DNA from: Nonomuraea montanisoli | GTDB taxonomy: Bacteria > Actinomycetota > Actinomycetes > Streptosporangiales > Streptosporangiaceae | DNA: 64,000 nucleotides | Reading direction: 5' to 3' | Assembly: GCF_013363975.1 (NCBI RefSeq) | Contig: NZ_JABWGN010000004.1 | Coordinates: 434,001-498,000, forward strand | Shown here: positions 12,931 to 19,595 of the stretch, piece by piece | How positions within the stretch are numbered: the stretch's first letter is position 1 | Layout: the number at the start of each line of letters is the position of its first letter | Notes under the pieces: model-generated | What the model was told of the DNA's origin: nothing | The model's database searches: none | Seen by the model: only the letters and a program-made list of their open reading frames with translations | Program-made: the position numbers and the translations under genes

Positions 12931-13785
12931 ATGATAGAGCTCGAAGGGCTCCCCGAGCTCGTCGACCCGGTGCTCATCGCCGCGTTCGAGGGGTGGAACG
13001 ACGCGGGCGAGGCATCCAGCGGTGTGATCGCCCACCTCGAGTCCGCGTGGAAGGCCGAGCCGCTGGTCGCGCTCGACCCCGACGACTATTACGACTTCCA
13101 GGTCACCCGGCCGGTCGTGGAGATGGGCGACGGGCTGACCCGGTCGATCGTGTGGCCGACCACCCGGCTCCTCCACGCCCGCCCGCCGGGCCTGGAGCGC
13201 GACGTGGTGCTGCTACGGGGCATCGAGCCCAACATGCGCTGGCGCTCGTTCTGCGCCGACATCATCGAGGTCTGCCGCGAGCTGGGCGTGGAGCTGGCCG
13301 TCATGCTGGGCGCGCTGCTCAACGACTCGCCGCACACCCGTCCGGTGCCGATCCTGGGCGGCGCGACCGACGAGGAGCTGGCCCGCTCGACCAACCTGGA
13401 GCTGAGCCGCTACGAGGGCCCCACCGGCATTGTGGGGGTGCTCCAGCACGCCTTCGGCGAGGCGGGCATGAAGGCCGTGTCGCTGTGGGCGTCGGTGCCC
13501 CACTACGTCGCCCAGCCGCCCAACCCGAAGGCGACGCTGGCGCTGCTGCGCCGCCTGGAGGACGTCCTCGACATCCCGATGCCGCTCGGCGACCTCGACG
13601 AGGAGGCGCGCGCGTGGGAGCGCGGCGTCGACGAGCTGGCGTCCCAGGACAGCGAGGTGGCCGAATACGTCAAGGAGCTGGAGGACCGCAAGGACGCGGC
13701 GGAGCTCCCCGAGGCCAGCGGAGACGCGATCGCGGCGGAGTTCGAGCGGTACCTCCGGCATCGCGACACCGATACTGACAGCTAA
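12931..13785 (+). CDS. PAC2-family protein
   Basis: A 284-residue protein of the PAC2 (proteasome assembly chaperone 2-like) family. Family features are the N-terminal LIAAFEGWNDAGEASSG, the central AVMLGALLNDSPHTRPVP and the PHYVAQPPNPKATLALL stretch. The C-terminal 60 residues are acidic and probably helical. Actinobacterial members are conserved and their molecular role is not settled; links to proteasome function rest on family resemblance. It is divergent from metH, an arrangement also found in mycobacteria. Confidence 0.88.
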   Translation: MIELEGLPELVDPVLIAAFEGWNDAGEASSGVIAHLESAWKAEPLVALDPDDYYDFQVTRPVVEMGDGLTRSIVWPTTRLLHARPPGLERDVVLLRGIEPNMRWRSFCADIIEVCRELGVELAVMLGALLNDSPHTRPVPILGGATDEELARSTNLELSRYEGPTGIVGVLQHAFGEAGMKAVSLWASVPHYVAQPPNPKATLALLRRLEDVLDIPMPLGDLDEEARAWERGVDELASQDSEVAEYVKELEDRKDAAELPEASGDAIAAEFERYLRHRDTDTDS

Positions 13786-13799
13786 CTTCCAGCATTACG

Positions 13800-13821
13800 G
13801 CCGCGCCTTCGGGGCGGCTTT
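13800..13821 (+). terminator. Terminator downstream of the PAC2 gene
   Basis: An 8-bp hairpin with one G-G mismatch (GCCGCGCC, loop TTC, GGGGCGGC) followed by TTT, 15 bp after the PAC2 stop codon. Confidence 0.5.
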
Positions 13822-13974
13822 CGGGTCATAATCAGGGCCGTACGACGGCCAGGGCGAGCCGGTCCCCTTTCCGGCCCGGGCCTGGACGAGGTTGAGCCAG
13901 GAGAGTCGGGCGTGCGCCGGTCACAGGGGCGTCACCCCGCCCCGATCCACGTGACCGCCCACGTAAGGCCCCCC

Positions 13975-14526
13975 ATGGTGACATCTCACGTAGACCCGCA
14001 CCAGCGAAGCCAGGACGCCAGGCGACGCGTCCTGGAGATGGCGCTCTCCCTGCGCGACGGGCCCCCGGGCGGCTCGGTCGACCACTTCCTCGCACTGCTG
14101 CAGTACCGCCTGCCGTTCTGGCTGAGCGTGCTGCACGACCTGACGCACCACGCCGGCCGCGGCACGGTCGCGGGCAACCTCGTGCCGGTGGCGCGGGCGG
14201 GCCTCGACTACCACCTGGAGGTGCAGGCGGCGGCGCTGCCCGCGTTCAGCTCGCCGAACGTGACGGTGCGCATCCGCGAGGCGCTGCGCGCCGCGGGGTT
14301 CGGGCCGGAGGCGGAGGTGGCGCCGCTGGCCGCGTACCTGGAGGAGGAGCGGCGGCTTGGCCGGGTGGCGGCCGGCGTGGACCCGGAGGCGAGCGCGCGG
14401 CTGCTGCTCGCGGGGTGCTTCCACCGGGCCTACATCGAGCTGTTCGTGGGGGCGGACATGGTGCCGGCGCGCGAGGTGAGCGCCGAGGAGATCGTCCGCG
14501 AGCTCCGCCTGGAGCCGCCTTCCTGA
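13975..14526 (+). CDS. TetR-type ligand-binding domain protein lacking the DNA-binding domain
   Basis: A 183-residue mostly helical protein. Its C-terminal half (LAAYLEEERRLGRVAAGVDP, then EASARLLLAGCFHRAYIELF) reads like the effector/dimerisation domain of TetR regulators. The usual N-terminal helix-turn-helix of about 45 residues is missing, and the DNA upstream does not encode one in frame. The ATG at 13975 has AAGG six bases upstream; a GTG at 13912 would add a non-HTH stretch. It may be a degenerate regulator, an anti-regulator that dimerises with a full-length TetR, or a ligand-binding protein. No neighbour supplies a target. Confidence 0.6.
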   Translation: MVTSHVDPHQRSQDARRRVLEMALSLRDGPPGGSVDHFLALLQYRLPFWLSVLHDLTHHAGRGTVAGNLVPVARAGLDYHLEVQAAALPAFSSPNVTVRIREALRAAGFGPEAEVAPLAAYLEEERRLGRVAAGVDPEASARLLLAGCFHRAYIELFVGADMVPAREVSAEEIVRELRLEPPS

Positions 14527-14555
14527 CCCTCGGCCCGCCCTGACCCGGAACGGGG

Positions 14556-15617
14556 TCAGGCGGTGGCGGCGCGGGGTGTGAGGGCGGCCTCGTCGTAGCG
14601 GTTCCACACCAGCGAGGCGACGTCCGGGTCGGCGCCCAGGGGGTCGGTGACCAGGTCGGCGCCCGCGGCCAGGAGGCGGCCGTGGAAGAAGCCGGGCGCC
14701 AGCACGTACGACGCGACGGCCACCCGCCGGGCGGGACCTGAACGGAGCCGTTCCAGCGCCTCGGCCGGCGTGGGCGTCCCCGCCGAGGCGAACGCCGCCG
14801 TGACCGGCCGGCCGAGCCGCACCGCCAGGCGGTGGGCGGCGGCGCGCACGTCGGCCAGCGCCGACGGGTCGGACGAGCCCGTCGCGCCGAGGATCACCGC
14901 GTCCGTACGGCGCAGCCCCGCGCGGCCGAGCCCGCGGGCCAGCGCGGAGGTCAGCAGCCCGTGAGGACCCAGCGGGGCGGCCATGAGCGCGTCGGGCCGG
15001 TGCGCGGCCAGGACGGCGGGCAGGTCCACGCGCACGTGGTAGCCGCCGGCGAGCAGCAGCGGCACCACAACCACGGGGCCGGGCACGGCGGGGAGCACGT
15101 CGCGCAGGAGCGGGCGGCTGATCTCCAGGTAGGCCAGTTCGACGCGGCGGCCGGGCCGCTGGCGGCGTATGACGGCGGCCAGCTCGGCGAGGGTCCGCTC
15201 CCCCGCGGCGCTGCGCGTCCCGTGCGCGGCCAGCACCAGCGTGGGGGCGCCACCGGCCCGGCTCCGCGCCGCGCCTGCCGCGCCGCCCGTTCCGTTGCTC
15301 ACCCGATCGGCCGCCTCCGCCGAAGAGACGGCTCGCACGTCGCGGCCCCCGAAGGCGGCGGGCTGAAGGCTCATGCCGGCGGACGGGAAGCCCGGCCCCA
15401 CACGCGGGAGACTCACGCTCGCGGACGGAAGAGTCAGCCCGGTGGACGGAAGGCCCGGGCCCGCGGGCGGCAGGCTCAGGTCGGCGGGCGGAAGGCTCAG
15501 GTCGGCGGGCGAGAGACCCGACACGGCAGGCGGAAGCCTCGGGCCCGCGGGTGGGAGGCGCGGGTCGGCGGGTGGGGGGTTCTGGTTGTCGTGGGGGCGC
15601 CGGGGTCGCGGGGTCAC
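14556..15617 (-). CDS. Sirohydrochlorin chelatase-like protein (CbiX/SirB family) with repeat-rich N-terminus
   Basis: The chelatase-like part starts near residue 126 (LVLAAHGTRSAAGERTL) and carries the second-half family motif PLLLAGGYHVRVDLP, so both putative metal-binding His regions are present. This family inserts Fe2+ or Co2+ into sirohydrochlorin for siroheme or cobalamin. The GTG at 15617 overlaps the HemD stop (GTGA), giving 353 residues. The N-terminus then contains ten heptads of the form PPAxxxL (residues 15-84). An ATG at 15374 would give 272 residues and skip the repeat. It is coupled with the HemD fusion upstream, the same pairing as mycobacterial Rv0259c/Rv0260c as I recall it. 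Confidence 0.85.
   Translation of the reverse strand: MTPRPRRPHDNQNPPPADPRLPPAGPRLPPAVSGLSPADLSLPPADLSLPPAGPGLPSTGLTLPSASVSLPRVGPGFPSAGMSLQPAAFGGRDVRAVSSAEAADRVSNGTGGAAGAARSRAGGAPTLVLAAHGTRSAAGERTLAELAAVIRRQRPGRRVELAYLEISRPLLRDVLPAVPGPVVVVPLLLAGGYHVRVDLPAVLAAHRPDALMAAPLGPHGLLTSALARGLGRAGLRRTDAVILGATGSSDPSALADVRAAAHRLAVRLGRPVTAAFASAGTPTPAEALERLRSGPARRVAVASYVLAPGFFHGRLLAAGADLVTDPLGADPDVASLVWNRYDEAALTPRAATA
15366..15575. repeat. 21-bp minisatellite inside the chelatase gene (10 units)
   Basis: Ten consecutive in-frame 21-bp units encode degenerate heptads: PPADPRL, PPAGPRL, PPAVSGL, SPADLSL, PPADLSL, PPAGPGL, PSTGLTL, PSASVSL, PRVGPGF, PSAGMSL. Neighbouring units 4 and 5 are nearly identical. 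Unit length and frame are kept throughout. Confidence 0.85.
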
Positions 15618-16885
15618 TGGTGTGCCTCGTGGGAGCAGGCCAGGCGGTAGCCGCGTTTGACGACCGTCTCCACGATGCCGCCGGGCCCGAGGGCGCGCCG
15701 GAGCCGGGTGATCGCCATCTCCACCGCGTGCTCGGCCGAGTCGCGGGCGACGCTGCCGGGCAGCACCGTGCGCAAATCCGTGCGGGACACCACGTGGCCG
15801 GGCTTGTCGGCCAGCCGCTTGAGCACCGCCATAGGCGCGGGCGGCAGCGGACGCAGCTCGCCGTCCACGACGACGGCGTGGCCGCGGATCTCCATGTGGT
15901 GTCCGCCGGCGACGACACGGGTGACACCGTGCTCGGGCAGGTGGCGGGCCAGGGCGCGGGCGAGCGAGCCGAGCCGGGAGCGTTCCGGCTGGAGCGTCGG
16001 GACGCCGCGGGAGACGAGCGGCTCGGCGGTGACGGGTCCGACGCAGGCGGCGACCACCCGGTCGCCGAACGCGTTGAGCAGCGCCTCCTCCACCCCTTCG
16101 GCGCGGGCGGCGGCGAGCATGGCGTGAACGGCCGGCGCGCTGGTGAAGGCCACGGCGTCCACGGCGCCGGAGATCGTCTGGGTGATGAGGCGGCGCAGCG
16201 GCGAGGGGTCGCGGTAGGGCAGCCAGCGGTAGACGGGGATCTCGATCACCTCGGCGCCCGCGCCGCGCAGGTCGGCGACGAAGTCGGCCAGCGGCTCCCC
16301 GTGGAGCTGCACCGCGATGCGCCGGCCCCGCAGGTCCTGGGCGAGCAGGTGCTCCTTGACCTCCTTGCAGGAGTCGGTGGAGGGCGTCCAGTGGTCGTCC
16401 AGGCCGGCGGCGCGGACCGCTCCCCTGGCCTTGGGGCCGCGGGTGAGCAGGCGGGCGCGGGCGAGCTGGGCGACCAGCTCGCCGGACAGGCCCCATCCCT
16501 CGGCCGCGGCCACCCAGCCGCGAAAGCCCACGCCGGTGGTCACCACCACGTCGTCGAGGGGCCGTTCCAGGCTGTGGCGGGTGGCGGCCAGCAGGTCGGC
16601 GTCCTCGGCGAGCGGCACCAGGCGGATCGCCGGGGCGCTGACCACGCGGGCGCCCCGCCGTTCGAGCAGCGCGCCGAACTCCTCGCGCCGCCGGGTGGCG
16701 GTGACGCCGACCGTGAAGCCGGACAGGGCGTTGGGGGCCGTCTCGTGGGGGCGGGCCCGATCCTCGGCCGCCCTCCCGTCGGGGCGGGCCCGATCCTCGG
16801 CCGCCCTCCCGTGGAGGCGGGCCTGATCCTCGGCCGCCCTCTCGTCGGGGCGGTCCGGGTCCTCGGCGGCAAGCGGCGCGCTCAC
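15614..16885 (-). CDS. Uroporphyrinogen-III synthase fused to an OmpR-type winged helix
   Basis: A 423-residue fusion. Residues about 56-310 form a HemD-like two-lobed domain (FTVGVTATRRREEFGALLER, and VDAVAFTSAPAVHAML in the second lobe). Residues about 325-418 form a response-regulator-type winged helix (PAPMAVLKRLADKPGHVVSR, ETVVKRGYRL) without a receiver domain. HemD cyclises hydroxymethylbilane to uroporphyrinogen III; the winged helix suggests DNA binding, so it may regulate siroheme or nitrite genes. Residues 6-49 are four 11-residue repeats (AAEDxxRxxxR). The GTG start at 16885 lies just before this repeat. It is known as a fusion in actinobacteria; whether the synthase lobe is active is uncertain. 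Confidence 0.88.
   Translation of the reverse strand: MSAPLAAEDPDRPDERAAEDQARLHGRAAEDRARPDGRAAEDRARPHETAPNALSGFTVGVTATRRREEFGALLERRGARVVSAPAIRLVPLAEDADLLAATRHSLERPLDDVVVTTGVGFRGWVAAAEGWGLSGELVAQLARARLLTRGPKARGAVRAAGLDDHWTPSTDSCKEVKEHLLAQDLRGRRIAVQLHGEPLADFVADLRGAGAEVIEIPVYRWLPYRDPSPLRRLITQTISGAVDAVAFTSAPAVHAMLAAARAEGVEEALLNAFGDRVVAACVGPVTAEPLVSRGVPTLQPERSRLGSLARALARHLPEHGVTRVVAGGHHMEIRGHAVVVDGELRPLPPAPMAVLKRLADKPGHVVSRTDLRTVLPGSVARDSAEHAVEMAITRLRRALGPGGIVETVVKRGYRLACSHEAHQ
16739..16870. repeat. 33-bp minisatellite at the HemD-fusion N-terminus (4 units)
   Basis: Four in-frame 33-bp units encode AAEDPDRPDER, AAEDQARLHGR, AAEDRARPDGR and AAEDRARPHET (residues 6-49). It lies before the catalytic fold starts. 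Confidence 0.85.
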
Positions 16886-17170
16886 GCGGGCACCTCCTGA
16901 CGGGTCGGGGGCGTCGGCGGGCCCGGCCGGGCCCCGAGCACCCGGCCGGGCATCACAGGCACGTGAACCAGAAGTGAGATCACGCCTTCAATGCTGCTTT
17001 CCGGCCGTTTCGCCGCTGGGTCCCGGTTGTTACCGCTGTGCTACAAGCGCCACCGCTGGGCCATACGCGCGGGTGTCACCGCGATGCCACATCCGCCGCA
17101 CCTCCGGGGTTGATCGCGAGCGGGCGCGGGAAGCCTTCCCGATGACCAAGCGACCTTTCGGGGAGGTTCG
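16886..17170. promoter_or_regulatory. Divergent promoter region, HemD fusion / peptide deformylase
   Basis: A 285-bp non-coding gap. It holds a GC-rich palindromic stretch (16918-16955), an AT-richer patch near 16965-17045, and the GlnR-like site annotated separately. A GGGGAGG ribosome site (17160-17166) precedes the GTG of the deformylase. No convincing -35/-10 pair was found for either gene. Confidence 0.35.
17029..17044 (+). promoter_or_regulatory. Candidate GlnR-like box
   Basis: GTTAC-N6-GCTAC. The first half fits the GTnAC half of the actinobacterial GlnR consensus and the spacer is the right length; the second half (GaAAC expected) matches 3 of 5. It is attractive because siroheme is needed for nitrite reductase, a GlnR target, but the match is weak. 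Confidence 0.25.
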
Positions 17171-17656
17171 GTGACGGTCCGGCCCATCCGCCTGTTCGAC
17201 GACCCGGTGCTGCGCTCGGTGGCGCAGCCGGTGCGCGACTTCGACCGCGAGCTGCGCGCCGTGGTGAAGTCCCTGACGGCCACGATGCGGGCCGGGCCCG
17301 GGCGCGCGGGTCTGGCCGCGCCGCAGATCGGGGTTCCGCTGCGGGTGGTCGCCTACGCGTACGAGGGCCGCTCGGGTCATCTGGTCAACCCGCGCCTGGA
17401 GCTGTCGGAGCGCCGTGTGACGGCGGACGAGGCGTGCCTGTCGGCGCCGGGGGTGTGGTGGCCGCTGGAGCGCTCCTACATGGTGGTCGCGCGCGGCCGC
17501 GACATGTTCGGCAAGCCCGTGTCGGTCCGGGCGCTGGGCGTGCTGGCCAGGGTGCTGCAGCACGAGGTGGACCACCTGGACGGCGTGCTGTTCAGCGATC
17601 ACCTGGGAGAGGAGGAGCGGGAACGGTTTCTCGCCGTCGCGCTACCGTCGGGATGA
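17171..17656 (+). CDS. def: Peptide deformylase
   Basis: A 161-residue metalloenzyme removing N-formyl groups from nascent proteins. All three motifs are present: RAGLAAPQIG (45-54), EACLS (87-91) and HEVDH (131-135), giving the Cys-His-His metal site and catalytic Glu. Motif 1 has Arg where Gly is usual, and motif 2 has Ala for Gly, as in some secondary actinobacterial deformylases. The GTG start at 17171 has a strong GGGGAGG site. The last 65 bp overlap the convergent WhiB gene. It may be an accessory copy. Confidence 0.93.
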   Translation: MTVRPIRLFDDPVLRSVAQPVRDFDRELRAVVKSLTATMRAGPGRAGLAAPQIGVPLRVVAYAYEGRSGHLVNPRLELSERRVTADEACLSAPGVWWPLERSYMVVARGRDMFGKPVSVRALGVLARVLQHEVDHLDGVLFSDHLGEEERERFLAVALPSG

Positions 17657-17876
17657 GGGAGCGGCGCTGCTCGGGGTCGGTGCCGCCCCAGACGCCGTTG
17701 AGCTGGCGGGTGTCGATCGCGTAGTCGAGGCAGGGCTGGCGGACCGGGCATCCCCGGCATACGGCCTTGGCCTGCTCCACCTGCTCACGGCCCGGGCCTT
17801 CCGTCGAGATCGGGAAGAACAGCTCCGGGTCCATGGCCTGGCAGGCGGCCCCGCGCGACCAGTCGTGCATCATCAT
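17592..17876 (-). CDS. WhiB-family iron-sulfur transcriptional regulator
   Basis: A 94-residue WhiB protein with the four cluster ligands C12, C40, C43 and C49 (CRGCPVRQPC) and the G(V/I)WGG turn at residues 61-65, followed by a basic tail. WhiB proteins bind a [4Fe-4S] cluster and usually act through the principal sigma factor. Three consecutive ATGs (17876, 17873, 17870) could serve as starts. Its 3' end is antisense to the last 65 bp of the deformylase gene. The subclass cannot be given confidently. Confidence 0.92.
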   Translation of the reverse strand: MMMHDWSRGAACQAMDPELFFPISTEGPGREQVEQAKAVCRGCPVRQPCLDYAIDTRQLNGVWGGTDPEQRRSLIPTVARRRETVPAPPLPGDR

Positions 17877-17906
17877 GCCGACGGCGCCTACCCCTTTCCC
17901 GGCGGG

Positions 17907-18830
17907 TCACACCACTTCGTCCAGCAGCCGGTCCCAGTCGGCCAGGAACCGGTCCAGGCCGTAGCGGGCCAGAGCGGCGGCGCGGGCGGCCTTCCCGGCC
18001 TGCGCGGCCCGCTCCGGGTCGGCGGCGAATTCCCGCAGCGCCTCGACCAGCACGTCCACCTTGGTGGAGATGACGCCGGCCTCCTGCGGGACCGCCTCGA
18101 TCGCCTCGGTGGCGGCCAGGGCGACCACGGGCATGCCGAGCGTCATCGCCTCGATGAGGGCCAGGCCGAGCGAGGTCCACCGGTACGGGTGCAGGTAGAC
18201 GCGCCGGCGGGCCAGTTCGGCGTGCATGAGGTGCTGCGGGAGGTCCTCGTACGTCCCGTACGGCAGGCCCGCGACCTTCATGCCGAACACGTCGAGCGGC
18301 ACGGCCGCGTCGAAGCGGGGCAGCAGGTCGGTGCCGGCGACCCGGGTGCGGCGCACCGGCTCGTTGACCACGACGCCGGCCCGGGGCAGCTCCCCGGTGC
18401 AGAGGTGCCCGGGGTCGGGGACGCCGTGCTCGATCACCCGGGTGGGCGCGCGGCCGTTGTCCCAGTACAGCTCGTTGAAGTGGGTGACGTGGACGAGCGT
18501 GAGGTCGGCGCGGCCGGCGAGGAGGTGGCGGGTGCGCGGCACGTCGCCGGCGGGCGTGTTGTGCTCGACGTAGACGCCGGGCAGGTCGCGGCCGAGCCAC
18601 TCGCGGGCCAGCTCCAGGTCGCGGGGCCGCTGGCAGACGACCACGTCGAGCGGTTCGTGGCGCAGCCGGTCCCAGGAGACCTCGCGCGCGCTCGCGGGCC
18701 AGTCGTAGGTGTCGGCGCGGCCGCGGCCGTCGGGGCCCCGATCGGGGACGAGCGGCAGCACGTACTCGTGCCGGCCGCGGACGAAGGCGTTGGTCCAGGC
18801 CCCGTGCACGTGCCAGAGCAGGATCCTCAC
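17907..18830 (-). CDS. Glycosyltransferase, GT4-like (heptose locus)
   Basis: A 307-residue GT-B enzyme. The C-terminal half carries the nucleotide-sugar site (RWTSLGLALIEAMTLGMPVV), with the EAMTLGMP element typical of GT1/GT4 retaining enzymes; YVEHNTP and RVIEHGVPDP lie in the N-terminal half. The GTG at 18830 is chosen since it overlaps the stop of the GmhB gene (GTGA) and gives the expected beta-strand start (VRILLWHVHGAW). Donor and acceptor are unknown. It is the second gene of a two-gene minus-strand unit facing away from the main heptose operon. Confidence 0.87.
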   Translation of the reverse strand: MRILLWHVHGAWTNAFVRGRHEYVLPLVPDRGPDGRGRADTYDWPASAREVSWDRLRHEPLDVVVCQRPRDLELAREWLGRDLPGVYVEHNTPAGDVPRTRHLLAGRADLTLVHVTHFNELYWDNGRAPTRVIEHGVPDPGHLCTGELPRAGVVVNEPVRRTRVAGTDLLPRFDAAVPLDVFGMKVAGLPYGTYEDLPQHLMHAELARRRVYLHPYRWTSLGLALIEAMTLGMPVVALAATEAIEAVPQEAGVISTKVDVLVEALREFAADPERAAQAGKAARAAALARYGLDRFLADWDRLLDEVV

Positions 18831-19426
18831 CAGCGGCTCCAGCCGAGCACCCGGGCGCGGCGCGAGTGGCTGCCGGCGGGCACCGGGCCGCCCTCCACGC
18901 CGGCCAGCAGCCGGTCGGTCACCTCGGTGAGGTCGGCGGCGACCTCGGGCGCCTCCAGGACCTCCTGCTGAAGCGTGAGCGGCGTGGGCACGAGGATGCC
19001 GCGCGCGCCCGCCGCGCGGGCGGCCTCCATGTCCCTGCCGATGTCGCCGACCACCACGCAGTCGCGCGGGCTGACGTCGAGGACGGCGGCGGCCCTGATG
19101 AGCAGGCCGGGCGCGGGCTTGCGGCAGGTGCAGCAGTCGCCGTCGTCGTGGACGCAGATCGCCCACGCGTCGAACGGGCCCAGCAGTTCCTCCACCCGGG
19201 CGTTGACCTGGCCCATCTCGTCGGGCGTGATGAGCCCCTTGGCCACCCCCGACTGGTTGGTCACCACGGCCACCGGGATCTCCGCCCGCCGCAGTCGCGA
19301 CAGCGCCTCGGCCGCCCCGGGCATCGGCTCCACCTTGCGGGGGTCACCGTTGTAGGGAACGTCCTTGATCAGAGTCCCGTCACGGTCGAAGAGCACGGCC
19401 CCGGGACCTCGCTGTGTGAACACCAC
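18827..19426 (-). CDS. gmhB: D-glycero-D-manno-heptose-1,7-bisphosphate 7-phosphatase (GmhB-like)
   Basis: A 199-residue HAD-IIIA phosphatase: motif I VLFDRDGTLIKDVPY (nucleophile and acid Asp two apart), motif II VTNQSGVAKG, the HDDGDCCTCRKPAPGL segment with the Cys-rich Zn loop of GmhB/HisB-N phosphatases, and VVGDIGRDMEAA. In heptose synthesis it removes the 7-phosphate from heptose-1,7-bisphosphate made by the HldE kinase. It is divergent from the carbamoyltransferase and overlaps the GT4 gene. The GTG start has GGAGG six bases upstream. The presence of gmhA and hldE nearby supports the heptose role over histidinol phosphatase. Confidence 0.88.
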   Translation of the reverse strand: MVFTQRGPGAVLFDRDGTLIKDVPYNGDPRKVEPMPGAAEALSRLRRAEIPVAVVTNQSGVAKGLITPDEMGQVNARVEELLGPFDAWAICVHDDGDCCTCRKPAPGLLIRAAAVLDVSPRDCVVVGDIGRDMEAARAAGARGILVPTPLTLQQEVLEAPEVAADLTEVTDRLLAGVEGGPVPAGSHSRRARVLGWSRW

Positions 19427-19595
19427 TCACCTCCGTCGCGCCGGCCGGTCTGCTACCCGGCGAATCGCCCCGCTAACAACTACGGAGAGTGACCAATAGC
19501 AGGATAAAAGAGGTATTTCCGCACCTAGATGCGATGGCCCAGGTTTGAGAGTCGCTTCTCTCGGTAGCGGTTCTCCATCAGGTGGGAGGAGTTCG
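19427..19595. promoter_or_regulatory. Divergent promoter region of the heptose/carbamoyl locus
   Basis: A 169-bp gap between gmhB (minus) and the carbamoyltransferase (plus). The middle (about 19465-19525) is noticeably AT-richer than the coding DNA around it, which fits divergent promoters for the two halves of the locus. A strong GGGAGGAG site (19583-19590) precedes the ATG at 19596. I could not choose -10/-35 boxes with confidence. Confidence 0.4.

Noticed and set aside
12681..12977. N-terminal extension of MetH up to 12977
   Set aside because: The added 99 residues are not MetH-like and overlap the promoter and start of the divergent PAC2 gene.
15366..15575. CRISPR or origin iterons
   Set aside because: The 21-bp units are contiguous, degenerate and coding (heptads); no spacers, and no replication gene nearby.
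18827..19426. Histidinol-phosphate phosphatase (HisB-N)
   Set aside because: Same HAD-IIIA group, but no his genes are near while gmhA and hldE are.
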